DNA of 64,000 nt from Marinobacter sp. F3R11 (GTDB lineage: Bacteria; Pseudomonadota; Gammaproteobacteria; Pseudomonadales; Oleiphilaceae), in contig NZ_QOCH01000003.1 in assembly GCF_003318275.1 (NCBI RefSeq), positions 346,532 to 410,531 of the forward strand, read 5' to 3'. The notes below the pieces were generated by a model. It was not told the origin of the DNA, did not search any database, and saw only the letters and a program-made list of their open reading frames with translations. The position numbers and the translations under genes are program-made. Shown in pieces: positions 53,501 through 62,145 of the stretch (within the stretch, counting starts at the first letter, position 1; the number at the start of each line of letters is the position of its first letter).

Positions 53501-54296
53501 CCACAATCCAGAGGACGAAGAGGCACTCAGCCCGCTCAGCCACAGCCTGCATAATTTTCCAAAGGGTGCTGGCCCGGGAACCTTTTTGCACGACCTGCTG
53601 GAATGGTGTGTACAGCAAGGCCTCCAGAGCATTGTGGATAACCCCGCCCAGCTACGTGAACAGCTTGTCCGCCGCTGCAGTACACGGGGCTGGAGTGACT
53701 GGGCAGACACTCTGGAACAATGGATACTGGCGCTTATCCGCCAACCTCTGAAACTGAACCGCAACGGCAGTGAAAGCGCCAGCCTGGCCAGCCTTGGCAC
53801 TCTGCGCCCCGAGCTGGAGTTCTGGTTTGAAAGCCGCAACGTAAGCACCTCAGCCATGGACAAGCTGGTTACCCGACACACCCTGAACGGCGCTGACCGC
53901 CCGCGGGTGGATGACGGGCGTTTCAACGGCATGCTGAAAGGTTTCATAGACCTTGTATTTGAACACAAGGGCCAGTATTACGTACTGGACTATAAATCCA
54001 ATTATCTCGGTGACAATGACAGCGCCTACACAGATCAGGCCATGGGTGAAGCCATACTGGAGAAACGCTATGACCTGCAATACGTTCTCTATCTGCTCGC
54101 TCTGCACCGACTGCTGAAAGCACGACTGCCGGATTATGACTATGACCAGCACCTGGGTGGCGCCGTCTATCTGTTTTTGCGGGGAATTAACGCGCCGGGC
54201 GCCGGAGCCTTTACCGACAAGCCGCCCAGAGTATTGATTGAACAGCTGGATGCGATGTTTGACGGCAAGGCAGCCCCGGGGGAGGTGGCAGCATGA
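50568..54296 (+). CDS. recB: Exodeoxyribonuclease V beta subunit
   Basis: A 1242-residue 3'-5' helicase and nuclease. Walker A is IEASAGTGKTFTIAILYVRL, with Lys32. Other helicase motifs are VTFTDAATKELRDRIRTRL, LIDEFQDTDPVQYRIFNRIY, GDPKQAIYGFRGADI and TVHKSKGLEYPLVFLP. The C-terminal nuclease domain (from about residue 1010) keeps FIDLVFEHKGQYYVLDYKSN, with the catalytic Asp and Lys. The start at 50568 overlaps the recC stop; the in-frame stretch from 50517 belongs to recC. The gene overlaps recD by ATGA. Confidence 0.96.
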   Translation: MTTVKNLNPNLDPLALPLNGSSLIEASAGTGKTFTIAILYVRLVLGHGQPEGSALAAGMLPPNLLVVTFTDAATKELRDRIRTRLTQAAEVFSSNAESLQPTPETALIHQLRDHSYPDPATWPDCRKKLLLAAEWMDEAAVSTIHAWCNRMLTEHAFDSGSLFRLTLETDQNDLLDEVARDYWRTFIYPLSPVLMDEVLGHWKTPDNLRASVHNLLADADSLELATDDVKGAIEATVQRRMEQAQVLKAHPWADWKPEVTDMLVALNKSKRLHGGSMKPMIAAWDTLLDWAASDALYPEGLEKAGFQNQTPDILASKLKGEGDVPHHPAFDAIEELIAFAENLPSAEADILRHATRWIAERLESEKQKRSEMGFDDLLTRLDDALHGPRGDQLAATIRRQFPVALIDEFQDTDPVQYRIFNRIYRVVENHPDTCLLMIGDPKQAIYGFRGADIYTYLDARTGARDRTWTLGRNFRSSRPMVAAVNRVFEHGDLNSPEGAFLFGKGDASPLPFQGVEANGTKRLWTMNGEIQPSLTLWSLEGDQEDRNGNRKSLAKGTATTEVAETCASEIARLLTLGQQGKAGFALEDAADDLEPVEPKDIAILVNNRNEAAAVRDALSQRSIKSVYLSDRDSVLTSQEAKEVLCWLKAFAEPRQLAYARAALATPTLGLPWRYLDQLLTDEIALEREIERFMGYQKQWQTRGVLPMLRSFLMDFEVPGQLLQRPDGERRLTDILHIAELLQQDSLQLDGEHALVHHYTQILRAADEEDEHRTLRLESDAGLVKVITVHKSKGLEYPLVFLPFGTAFRAQSEKQSFVRYHDDNSQLITVFDPTPEDVARADRERLGEDIRKLYVALTRARFATWVGVADIENWHLSGLGYLLGGEPAAQQPLSDVLNHLVDGYPELYTEPLPGASDLGYTEETPAALGPARVSTREAREDWWIASYSSLEYIGLSGTGIVFTGEVEDAETQNLLEEGAHNPEDEEALSPLSHSLHNFPKGAGPGTFLHDLLEWCVQQGLQSIVDNPAQLREQLVRRCSTRGWSDWADTLEQWILALIRQPLKLNRNGSESASLASLGTLRPELEFWFESRNVSTSAMDKLVTRHTLNGADRPRVDDGRFNGMLKGFIDLVFEHKGQYYVLDYKSNYLGDNDSAYTDQAMGEAILEKRYDLQYVLYLLALHRLLKARLPDYDYDQHLGGAVYLFLRGINAPGAGAFTDKPPRVLIEQLDAMFDGKAAPGEVAA

Positions 54297-56590
54297 GCAA
54301 AACCCGGAATACCGACAACCAGTTTGCCTTTGATCTGGAGCCACCAGGAGATATGGACACGGCATCCCCTGTTTCCGTCGGCCAGGATAGCGACACCGGT
54401 ATTAATCGAGTGAACCCCAGACTGGCACTGAGCCAGACAGACACCTTACTGGAGCTGTTGGATAACTGGGAGCAGGCCGGCTGGATCCGGCCGCTGGATG
54501 TGCGCTTTGCACGGCTGATACAAGACCTGTCAGAAGAGCAGGGTGAGGCGCCACAACCGCTGGTTCTGCTCCTCGCCGCAATGACGTCCCATCAGGTGGG
54601 TCGGGGCCATGTGTGTGTGGATCTGGCAACCCTGCTGGCCGATGCAGACAGCACGCTTGCGCTGCCTCCTGAGGACCCGAAAGGAGCCTCTGTTTTCAAC
54701 GATCCGGAAAGCACTGAGACGAACCGGACCGGACCGGGCGAGCTTCTTGCCGAAACATCCACACAAGAGTGCCTATCCGCTCTTGGCAATGCTTTGGCAG
54801 TAAGTGATGGCTCACATACAACGCCATTGGTGTTGAACGGCACCCGCCTTTATCTGCGCCGCTTCTGGCGTTATGAACAGCAGATTGCCGCTGGCATTCT
54901 TCAGCGCCTTGCCCGGCCATCCGCCCTCGCCGACCCGGCTGCCCCGGCCGCCATCACCCTGAGCCAGGCATTGGATACACTCTTTAAACCACAGGATTCT
55001 GCCGGTTCACCTGTGGACTACCAAAAGCTCGCCTGCGCCCTCGCAGCCCGCAACCGTTTTGCCGTCATTACCGGTGGTCCGGGCACAGGAAAAACCACCA
55101 CCGTAGTGAATTTGCTGGCAGCCCTGCAGTCCGTCGCCGGTGAATCCACAGAACGAAACGGCCGCAAATACCGTATCCGCCTTGCTGCACCCACCGGCAA
55201 AGCGGCAGCGCGACTGAACGAATCCATCGGCGGCGCCGTCAGCCGTTTGCCTCTGGACAAGCTGCCAGGGAAGGTGTCGCAGGCGGACATTCCCACCCGG
55301 GTAACCACGCTGCACCGTCTGCTGGGCAGCCGCCCGGATACCCGCAAATTCCGCCACAACCGCGACAACCCTCTGCTGGTGGACATACTGGTGATTGATG
55401 AAGCGTCCATGGTGGATCTGGACCTTATGGCGTCGGTATTTGATGCCCTGCCCGCCAACGCCCAGTTAATTTTGTTGGGTGACAAAGACCAGCTGGCCTC
55501 GGTAGACGCCGGCGCGGTGCTGGGCGAACTTTGCCAGCGTGCAGCAGACGGACATTATCAGCCAGCCACGGTGCAATGGTTGCAAGCCATCACCGGCACC
55601 GACATACCGCCAGATTTACAGGACAACGAAGGCCAGCCACTGGACCAGGCTGTCGCCATGCTCCGCAAGAGCTACCGCTTTGCCGAAGGCAGCGGTATCC
55701 GCCAGCTTGCCGAGGCCGTCAACACCAACACATTAAGCGCCAGCACCCTTGAACAGGCCCGCAACGCAGGGTTCGAAGATGTGGTGTGGCTCAATGGCCA
55801 CACCGGAAAGCCCTCACTGGAAACTACTCAGGCGCTGATATGCAGCCATGCGGTCACCGGCAGCCCTCAGGCCTTCCGTAATCAGGGAGAAGGGCGCATT
55901 GAAGGTAATGGTCAGCCACTACCTCCACCAGTGGGTTACCGACATTATTTAACGCTGATGCAGAATCACAACCTGAACAGCAACAGCTCCAAGGAACAAT
56001 GGGACCAGTTGGCGAAAACGGTATTGCTGGCCTTCAGCGACTTCCAGATACTCTGCGCCCTGCGCCGGGGCCCCTGGGGTGTGGAAGGGCTGAATGAGCT
56101 GATTGCCCATCACTTGCTGGCGCAACGGCTGATTCCACGTGCTGAAGGCTGGTATGCCGGGCGCCCGGTGCTGATTACCGGCAATGATTACAACCTGGGG
56201 CTGATGAATGGCGATGTCGGGATTACCTTCAGCCTGCCGGTCCATGGGGACCCACGGAACACCGACAACAGCTCACAGACAGCGTTGCGTGTCGCCTTTC
56301 CTGCCAGCGATGGCAGCGGCACCATCCGCTGGATATCACCCAGCCGGCTGCAGCAACTGGAAACCGTGTACGCCATGACTGTGCATAAGTCCCAGGGCTC
56401 TGAATTCAATCACACCTGCCTGGTGCTGCCTGACCGCCTCAGCCCGGTGCTCACACGGGAACTGGTCTATACCGGCATCACCCGCGCCAGGAACTGGTTC
56501 AGCCTGATAACCGGTGACTCCAGCATATTCAGCGAGAGCGTAGACCAGAGAGTAGTAAGAGCGTCAGGACTGGCGTCGGTGCTCCGTTAA
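54293..56590 (+). CDS. recD: Exodeoxyribonuclease V alpha subunit
   Basis: A 765-residue 5'-3' superfamily 1 helicase. Walker A is ITGGPGTGKTTTVVNLLAAL at about residue 258. Walker B is VIDEASMVDLDLM at about 365. The late motifs are YAMTVHKSQGSEFNHTCLVL and LVYTGITRARNW. An N-terminal domain of about 240 residues contacts RecC. E. coli RecD has 608 residues. The extra length lies mostly in the N-terminal part (residues 1-60 and 120-160) and between helicase motifs. Its stop overlaps the convergent ABC gene by 4 nt. Confidence 0.94.
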   Translation: MSKTRNTDNQFAFDLEPPGDMDTASPVSVGQDSDTGINRVNPRLALSQTDTLLELLDNWEQAGWIRPLDVRFARLIQDLSEEQGEAPQPLVLLLAAMTSHQVGRGHVCVDLATLLADADSTLALPPEDPKGASVFNDPESTETNRTGPGELLAETSTQECLSALGNALAVSDGSHTTPLVLNGTRLYLRRFWRYEQQIAAGILQRLARPSALADPAAPAAITLSQALDTLFKPQDSAGSPVDYQKLACALAARNRFAVITGGPGTGKTTTVVNLLAALQSVAGESTERNGRKYRIRLAAPTGKAAARLNESIGGAVSRLPLDKLPGKVSQADIPTRVTTLHRLLGSRPDTRKFRHNRDNPLLVDILVIDEASMVDLDLMASVFDALPANAQLILLGDKDQLASVDAGAVLGELCQRAADGHYQPATVQWLQAITGTDIPPDLQDNEGQPLDQAVAMLRKSYRFAEGSGIRQLAEAVNTNTLSASTLEQARNAGFEDVVWLNGHTGKPSLETTQALICSHAVTGSPQAFRNQGEGRIEGNGQPLPPPVGYRHYLTLMQNHNLNSNSSKEQWDQLAKTVLLAFSDFQILCALRRGPWGVEGLNELIAHHLLAQRLIPRAEGWYAGRPVLITGNDYNLGLMNGDVGITFSLPVHGDPRNTDNSSQTALRVAFPASDGSGTIRWISPSRLQQLETVYAMTVHKSQGSEFNHTCLVLPDRLSPVLTRELVYTGITRARNWFSLITGDSSIFSESVDQRVVRASGLASVLR

Positions 56591-58389
56591 CCCTGCTCGT
56601 CTTCATCTCTATGCTGTTGCTGCAGCCACAACCTTGCGTAGTAACCATTCTTTGCAAGCAGGTCACTGTGGCTGCCACGTTCCACAATCCGGCCGTGGTC
56701 CATAACCAGAATAGAATCGGCATCGCGCACTGTAGATAAGCGATGGGCAATGACCAGTGTGGTGCGCTGGCGGCTGACTTCATTGAGCGCACTCAGAATG
56801 GCCTGCTCGGAAATGGAATCCAGGGACGACGTAGCTTCATCCAGAATCAGCAGCGGCGGGTTTTTCAACAGCACACGGGCGATGGCAACACGCTGTTTTT
56901 CACCGCCGGAGAGCTTCAGGCCCCGTTCACCGACCTTGGTGTCATAGCCGTCCGGCAGACTGCGGATGAAGTCGTCCAGGCGTGCCTGTTTAGCCGCGTG
57001 GTACACCTCGGCTTCGGTGGCCTCTGGCCGACCATAAGCCAGATTCCGGTACAGGGTGTCGTTGAACAGTACCGTGTCCTGTGGCACCACCCCGATTGCC
57101 GCACGCAGGCTGTCCTGACTGACCTCCCGGATATCCTGGCCATCAATGGTGATACTTCCCTTATCCACATCAAAAAACCGGAACAACAGGCGGGCAAGGG
57201 TGGATTTACCCGCGCCGCTGGCACCCACAACCGCCAGTGTATTCCCGGCTGGTATGGAAAAATCCACATTCTGCAGAATGGGCCGGTCAGGGCGATAGGC
57301 AAAGGACACTTTATGGAAGCCAACCTCGCCCTTGTCCACAACCAGCGGCGGGGCCTCCTCGGCATCTTCGACAGCCGGCTTTTCACCCAGCAGGCCAAAA
57401 AGGCGCTCCACATTCACCAGCGACTGGCGAATTTCCCTGTAAACAAAGCCCAGGGCATTGAGAGGAATGAACAACTGCAGCAGATAGGCGTTGATCATGG
57501 TGAAATCACCCAGAGTAATGTCACCGCTGGCCACTTCCGTTACCGCCATAGCCATCATGGCGATCATGGCCAGACTGATGATAAGCGCCTGGCCGGTGTT
57601 CAGAGCTGCAAGAGACAAACGGTTCTTCAGGCGAGCCTTCTCCCAATCCTCAAGATCCTGATCATAGAGGTCTGCTTCAAACTGTTCGTTATTGAAATAT
57701 TTAACTGTCTCATAATTGAGCAGGCTGTCGATTGCCCGTGAATTGGACTGGTTGTCCCGGGCATTGGCCTCACGCACGAACCGGGTTCGCCACTCGGTGA
57801 CCATAATCGAGAACACCACATACACCACTACAGCAACGAGAATTGCAACCACATAGATGGCGTTAAAGGCCACTAGCAGAATGCCCGCCACCATCAGAAT
57901 TTCCAGCAGGGTAGGAATGATATTGAACAGGCTAAAACGCAACAGGAAACTTATGCCTGTGGTACCGCGCTCGATATCGCGGGCCAGGCCGCCGGTTTTC
58001 CGGTCCAGATGAAAAGCCAGTTCGCGGGCATGGAGGTGACGGAACACCCGCAGTGATACCCGGCGCATGGCACGTTCGGCAACCCTAGCAAACACTGCGT
58101 CCCGCAGCTCACTGAACAGGGTGCTGGCAAACCTCAGAGCACCATAAGCAACCACCAGCACCACAGGGATCCATAGTAACAGGTCGCTTTCACGGCCCTG
58201 ATCCAGGTAATCCACGATGTATTTCAGAGCCACCGGGGTTGCAACGGTGGCAAGTTTTGCCAGAACCAGAAAAGCGACAGACAGAACTACCCGTCCGCGG
58301 AATTCTGCCAGATAGGGCCAGAGCCCGGCGATTACTTTCCAGTTGGGTTTATGGTGAGCAGAGTAATCACTGTCAGCGTATGCTCGCAC
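56587..58389 (-). CDS. Atm1-type ABC exporter (permease-ATPase half transporter)
   Basis: A 600-residue half transporter. The membrane domain covers about residues 20-320 with six helices and contains the family segment NYETVKYFNNEQFE. The ATPase domain has Walker A GASGAGKSTLARLL, Q-loop VVPQDTVLFNDTLYRN, signature LSGGEKQRVAIARVLL and Walker B LLILDEATSSLDS. The NYETVKYFNNE motif marks the Atm1/ABCB7 group, which exports glutathione-linked sulfur or metal conjugates. It is convergent with recD (overlap of stops) and lies 73 nt downstream of the copper-type operon on the same strand; a shared metal role is possible. Confidence 0.9.
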   Translation of the reverse strand: MRAYADSDYSAHHKPNWKVIAGLWPYLAEFRGRVVLSVAFLVLAKLATVATPVALKYIVDYLDQGRESDLLLWIPVVLVVAYGALRFASTLFSELRDAVFARVAERAMRRVSLRVFRHLHARELAFHLDRKTGGLARDIERGTTGISFLLRFSLFNIIPTLLEILMVAGILLVAFNAIYVVAILVAVVVYVVFSIMVTEWRTRFVREANARDNQSNSRAIDSLLNYETVKYFNNEQFEADLYDQDLEDWEKARLKNRLSLAALNTGQALIISLAMIAMMAMAVTEVASGDITLGDFTMINAYLLQLFIPLNALGFVYREIRQSLVNVERLFGLLGEKPAVEDAEEAPPLVVDKGEVGFHKVSFAYRPDRPILQNVDFSIPAGNTLAVVGASGAGKSTLARLLFRFFDVDKGSITIDGQDIREVSQDSLRAAIGVVPQDTVLFNDTLYRNLAYGRPEATEAEVYHAAKQARLDDFIRSLPDGYDTKVGERGLKLSGGEKQRVAIARVLLKNPPLLILDEATSSLDSISEQAILSALNEVSRQRTTLVIAHRLSTVRDADSILVMDHGRIVERGSHSDLLAKNGYYARLWLQQQHRDEDEQG

Positions 58390-58462
58390 AGGGCTTCCTT
58401 CCTTTTCATCAAGGACACAAGCCTATGATAAAGCTTGTCAGGAAGCACCTTCTTGATCGCTA

Positions 58463-59710
58463 TCAGTGATGATGCCCGGCACCGGAGGCTGAGGTTGCAG
58501 GCCAGAGCTGGCCGCTCCATACCACACCCACCGACCAGCGCAGATCACTTTCCGGCAAGGTCCGGTCCTCGGTAACTTCAGTTCGTAATGCCAGATTGTC
58601 CCGCCATTGCCAGTGCCAGAATGCAGTATAACGTTCCGGATCGTGATCCTGCGGGTTCGCAAGTCCGGAGTCAGTGGCCAGAACAGGTGCCGCAGCCCCA
58701 ACCAGATGATTATCGGTTGAGAGCCATTCACCTCTCAGGCCCATCGTATGACGGCGCCACTGCAGATATGGTTGTACCCAGGCGCCAAACTGATCGCTGT
58801 CTACGCTGGCCTGACGTCCGGTAGAGTCATGCAGGATGCCGTCCATATTCATTTGCATAAGTTCGGCCTCGACACCCCATTGCCAATGGGGTTGAGGGTT
58901 GTAACGAATAGCACCGTGCAGGCCGGCGATGTCTGTATCGCCGGTAAAGCGGGTATCAGGAAACAGGGTTGCCGTTACACCTGGTGGTGCCACCGGGGTA
59001 TGAATATGTGTGCCTCCATAACGGTGGTCTGCTCTGGAACTGGCAGAGGCCTGGTAGAACCAGCCGCCCCCGGAAAGAGTAAACCGTTCCCCCTGCCACA
59101 GGTAACTGGCGAATACATCCCAGTTGGTATCGCCGGTATCTGTGGCTGGATAGGCATTGCCCCGCCACACCTCAACGCCCGCCGACACACCCGCTGTTTC
59201 ATGCCACCAGAAGCGCACACCCTCATCGTGGAAATCGCGGCCAAAAAACACATCATTGATCAAGGGCGAATCGCTGATCCAGCGGTCAACTGCATGGCTG
59301 GCCAGACTCGGAGAAAACACTGCCGACATTTTACCCGCTTCCAGCACCCAGGGGCCTGCACTATCACAACAGACATAGCCTAGATAGGCGTGTTGCAGTT
59401 CCACCTCGTCGCTATGATCATCGCCACCTCCGTGGCTACCGATTTCTATTACCCCGAACACGCGCTCATTGATGCGGGAACCAACCGTCAGGGTTGCCTC
59501 ATCAACACTTACGCCTTTCTCCTGAGGCCAGGCATGCCCTCCCATCATGGTTCCCGGGATTTGCCAGAATTCATATTCATCAACAAGACTGGAGGAACGC
59601 CAGGTTGCCGCCACGCTTGCACTCACTTCCAGCCGGGCATCTTCGGGAATGTAATGGGCATGGCCCATAACCGGCAGAAGTAATGCCAGCAAGACACAGA
59701 AACGAATCAT
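58463..59710 (-). CDS. Uncharacterised beta-barrel-like outer-membrane protein of the mbnP-mbnH operon
   Basis: A 415-residue exported protein. The signal peptide ends near residue 18 (VMGHA/HY). Alternating polar/aromatic strands run through the whole mature chain (WQWGVEAELMQMNMDG, YLQWRRHTMGLRGEW, LALRTEVTED), as in outer-membrane barrels. I recognise no named family. Histidine clusters occur at HGGGDDHSDEVELQH and at the C-terminal end GAGHHH. The start overlaps the mbnH stop by ATGA. A role as a channel or receptor for copper or a copper ligand is inference from context. Confidence 0.75.
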   Translation of the reverse strand: MIRFCVLLALLLPVMGHAHYIPEDARLEVSASVAATWRSSSLVDEYEFWQIPGTMMGGHAWPQEKGVSVDEATLTVGSRINERVFGVIEIGSHGGGDDHSDEVELQHAYLGYVCCDSAGPWVLEAGKMSAVFSPSLASHAVDRWISDSPLINDVFFGRDFHDEGVRFWWHETAGVSAGVEVWRGNAYPATDTGDTNWDVFASYLWQGERFTLSGGGWFYQASASSRADHRYGGTHIHTPVAPPGVTATLFPDTRFTGDTDIAGLHGAIRYNPQPHWQWGVEAELMQMNMDGILHDSTGRQASVDSDQFGAWVQPYLQWRRHTMGLRGEWLSTDNHLVGAAAPVLATDSGLANPQDHDPERYTAFWHWQWRDNLALRTEVTEDRTLPESDLRWSVGVVWSGQLWPATSASGAGHHH

Positions 59711-60909
59711 GGAGTCAGATCCTTATTGGAATTATCGGTCCAGGGATTTGAGAATCGCGGGTTGGCAATAAAAGCCTGGTCCGTCAGGGACTCTAAAAAG
59801 GCTACCAGGTCCTGGATTTCCGATTCAGTAATTGAAAACGAAACGATGAAACCATCTTTGTAGGGATTCATACGGCCATCGCCCGGATAGGGCGGGGAAA
59901 CCCTCAGGCGCCCACCGGCGGCGTAATTGCGGATCACATCTTCCAGAGTGTCCACCGACCCATCGTGATTGTAAGGTGCGGTCAGCGCCACATTCCTCAG
60001 GCCTGGAGCCCGGAACTGTCCCATGTGGCCGGGGTTCCCGGTGACCTCATGGCGGCCTGTATTTGGTGAAGGGTAGGCCCCAAGACCATCAATGTTGTAC
60101 AGCCCGGTATTGTGGAACAGCACCGTATTGAACGTGGTCAGGCGATCTGTGGTGGCATCGGTAAAGTTATACCCCGCATGACAGTGGAAACACTCCAGTC
60201 TTTCACTATTGAATAGGCGCTCCCCCCGCAAAGCCTGTTCAGACATGGTTCCACGGTCAAAGTCACTGTCGAACGAAACCAGCCCACGTACAAAAGAGCC
60301 AAGTGCTTTCACTATATTGTCCCAGGCCAGATCACCGGCTAAGGGATCACTCTGCTCAGGAAATGCCTCGGCAAACAAACTTGCGTACACAGGTTCAGCC
60401 TGCAAGTTCCGGAGCACCTGCTCATGATTGCCCTCGTTCAGCCCATGCTCAATAGGGTCATCGCCAAACAGGGGGATCATGATCTGTTTCTCGATAGTCC
60501 CGAGGCTGGGGTTACCCCAGGTCAGGGAATTATTCCAGGCAACGTTCACCAGAGCCTGACTGTTCCTGGGATGACGTTCGCCGGTAGCCCCGGAAGCCTG
60601 CGCCAGGCCATCACTGAACGCCTTGTCCTGATGATGACAACTGGAACAGCTGATGGTGCCATTGGAAGACAGGCGAGTGTCATAAAACAGATGCCGCCCA
60701 AGCTGGAATTTTTCTTCCGTCATGGGGTTGTCTTCGGGCTCCCGGGGCAGGGGAATGTGGTCCGGGAGCCCCCAGTCAAAACCGGAAACCCGGGCACCCT
60801 GATCATCCACCGTCGTCCGGCTTTGTTCGAGACAGCCCGTCAGCATAATCAGTAAAGCAACAACCAGGGCAGGCCGGCAAATGCCGGCCCCCAACTGCCG
60901 TTTTATCAT
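59707..60909 (-). CDS. mbnH: MbnH-family di-heme enzyme
   Basis: A 400-residue lipoprotein-type secreted enzyme (lipobox MLTGCLEQ, Cys about residue 26). It has two heme c sites, CSSCH and CFHCH. Typical segments are FQLGRHLFYDTRLSSNGTIS, IEKQIMIPLFGDDPIEHG and FRAPGLRNVALTAPYNHDGS, as in the cytochrome c peroxidase/MauG superfamily. In Methylosinus, MbnH is a bis-Fe(IV) di-heme enzyme that converts a Trp of MbnP to kynurenine. It overlaps both neighbours by 4 nt. An ordinary di-heme peroxidase is the alternative, made less likely by the adjacent MbnP. Confidence 0.86.
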   Translation of the reverse strand: MIKRQLGAGICRPALVVALLIMLTGCLEQSRTTVDDQGARVSGFDWGLPDHIPLPREPEDNPMTEEKFQLGRHLFYDTRLSSNGTISCSSCHHQDKAFSDGLAQASGATGERHPRNSQALVNVAWNNSLTWGNPSLGTIEKQIMIPLFGDDPIEHGLNEGNHEQVLRNLQAEPVYASLFAEAFPEQSDPLAGDLAWDNIVKALGSFVRGLVSFDSDFDRGTMSEQALRGERLFNSERLECFHCHAGYNFTDATTDRLTTFNTVLFHNTGLYNIDGLGAYPSPNTGRHEVTGNPGHMGQFRAPGLRNVALTAPYNHDGSVDTLEDVIRNYAAGGRLRVSPPYPGDGRMNPYKDGFIVSFSITESEIQDLVAFLESLTDQAFIANPRFSNPWTDNSNKDLTP

Positions 60910-61907
60910 GGCGCCGAAAGCTCGACTATCTTGAACACCTCAACATTTGGGTTACCCCCGGTGTTTTCCTCTCCACCGTATGGCAGCGCAAGATTCCTGA
61001 ACACTGAACTACACTCGGGATCATCTACGAATGACATACAACCTGCCTTTTCACCCTTATCCTGATTCAAGTTGGAACCGGACACCAAAGCGGCATAATC
61101 AATTGCGATAGCGTATGCTCCTGGCCCATATCCCGAGAGAGGCAAGGATACTTCTACCCGATTATCCGCTGCACAGGGTTCAGGCGACACACCGTCTGTC
61201 AGGTCGGAGACGACTACTTCACAGCCGGTGCTGCCAAGATGGAAGTTCCAGGCGGTACCAGTCCAGTCAGGATCAGCTGGCCGGGTGATTTCTCCCGTAG
61301 GTAAGACGTCTATCGCCATGAACTTGTAACCATTCTGCCAGTTCCAGGTCATACCGCTTGCATAGCCGGGATTTCTCAAAGGCTCTTCAGCATCGGTCTG
61401 GCTGGCGTGGTTCAGTTCAAATGGCACACCTATGGTAAATTTCAAATGGCTGATGCTTTTGGCTGGATCCAGGGCGGCTGTGCCTTTCAGATAGTCCTTG
61501 TAGCCCGGGTTATCCTGGGTTCCAGAAACACATACATCAGTAACAGCCCCGTTTTCATCCACTTCAGCCTTATCACGGAAGTCCAGCAGAGCCACCTGAG
61601 CGTTCTGGCCGGGAGCATCCGCATCCAGGTTAAAAGGAATTTCTTCTCCCTGATCCGTTACAAAGCGCGGGTTACTGATAAACATCCTGAAATCTTCAAA
61701 TTCAACGCTGGCAGAATTCGTGCCCAAACCTGTAAATGTCTGCCCGCAGGTCATTTGATCACTATCCACCATCGCCTTGAAGGGTATGGTCAGCTCCGTC
61801 AGCTCAGCAGTGTCAGATTCCGTTGTTGAGGAAGAGGACGAACTTCCGCCACAGCCACTCAATAGAACCCCACCTGCGATCAAACAGTAAATTCCTTTAT
61901 TTACCAT
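60906..61907 (-). CDS. mbnP: MbnP-family copper-binding lipoprotein
   Basis: A 333-residue lipoprotein (lipobox LLSGCGGS, followed by a long Ser run as a linker). The mature chain fits the MbnP family: VEFEDFRMFISNPRFV near the start, then DFRDKAEV, SHLKFTIGVPFELNH and MTWNWQNGYKFMAID. These contain the WNWQ tryptophans; in known members a modified Trp near the copper site binds Cu(I). Six cysteines remain in the mature protein and could form disulfides. It is first in the operon and divergent from gabT. Which Trp is modified cannot be told here. Confidence 0.86.
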   Translation of the reverse strand: MVNKGIYCLIAGGVLLSGCGGSSSSSSTTESDTAELTELTIPFKAMVDSDQMTCGQTFTGLGTNSASVEFEDFRMFISNPRFVTDQGEEIPFNLDADAPGQNAQVALLDFRDKAEVDENGAVTDVCVSGTQDNPGYKDYLKGTAALDPAKSISHLKFTIGVPFELNHASQTDAEEPLRNPGYASGMTWNWQNGYKFMAIDVLPTGEITRPADPDWTGTAWNFHLGSTGCEVVVSDLTDGVSPEPCAADNRVEVSLPLSGYGPGAYAIAIDYAALVSGSNLNQDKGEKAGCMSFVDDPECSSVFRNLALPYGGEENTGGNPNVEVFKIVELSAP

Positions 61908-62145
61908 GCCAGCACTCTCCTTTTATCCGTCGCACTTATGATTATTTGAATTAATCATCTAATTGAAACGGGCCTATTATCTTTAGCTTAAGTACAAAAA
62001 TGGATGTGGCATGTTGTCGCGGTTTCAGGGTCTTTCAACATACTCAAGACAGAGAGTCTTTCCGTCATCGGTTTGTGTCATGCCCCGGTACTCCCTACAC
62101 TGTTTAATGAAACTGATAATTCAGAGACACAGGGAGAATGGCAAA

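Noticed and set aside
62011..62145. Longer N-terminus for GabT
   Set aside because: No homology; a ribosome-binding site sits before GTG 62146, which gives the normal length.
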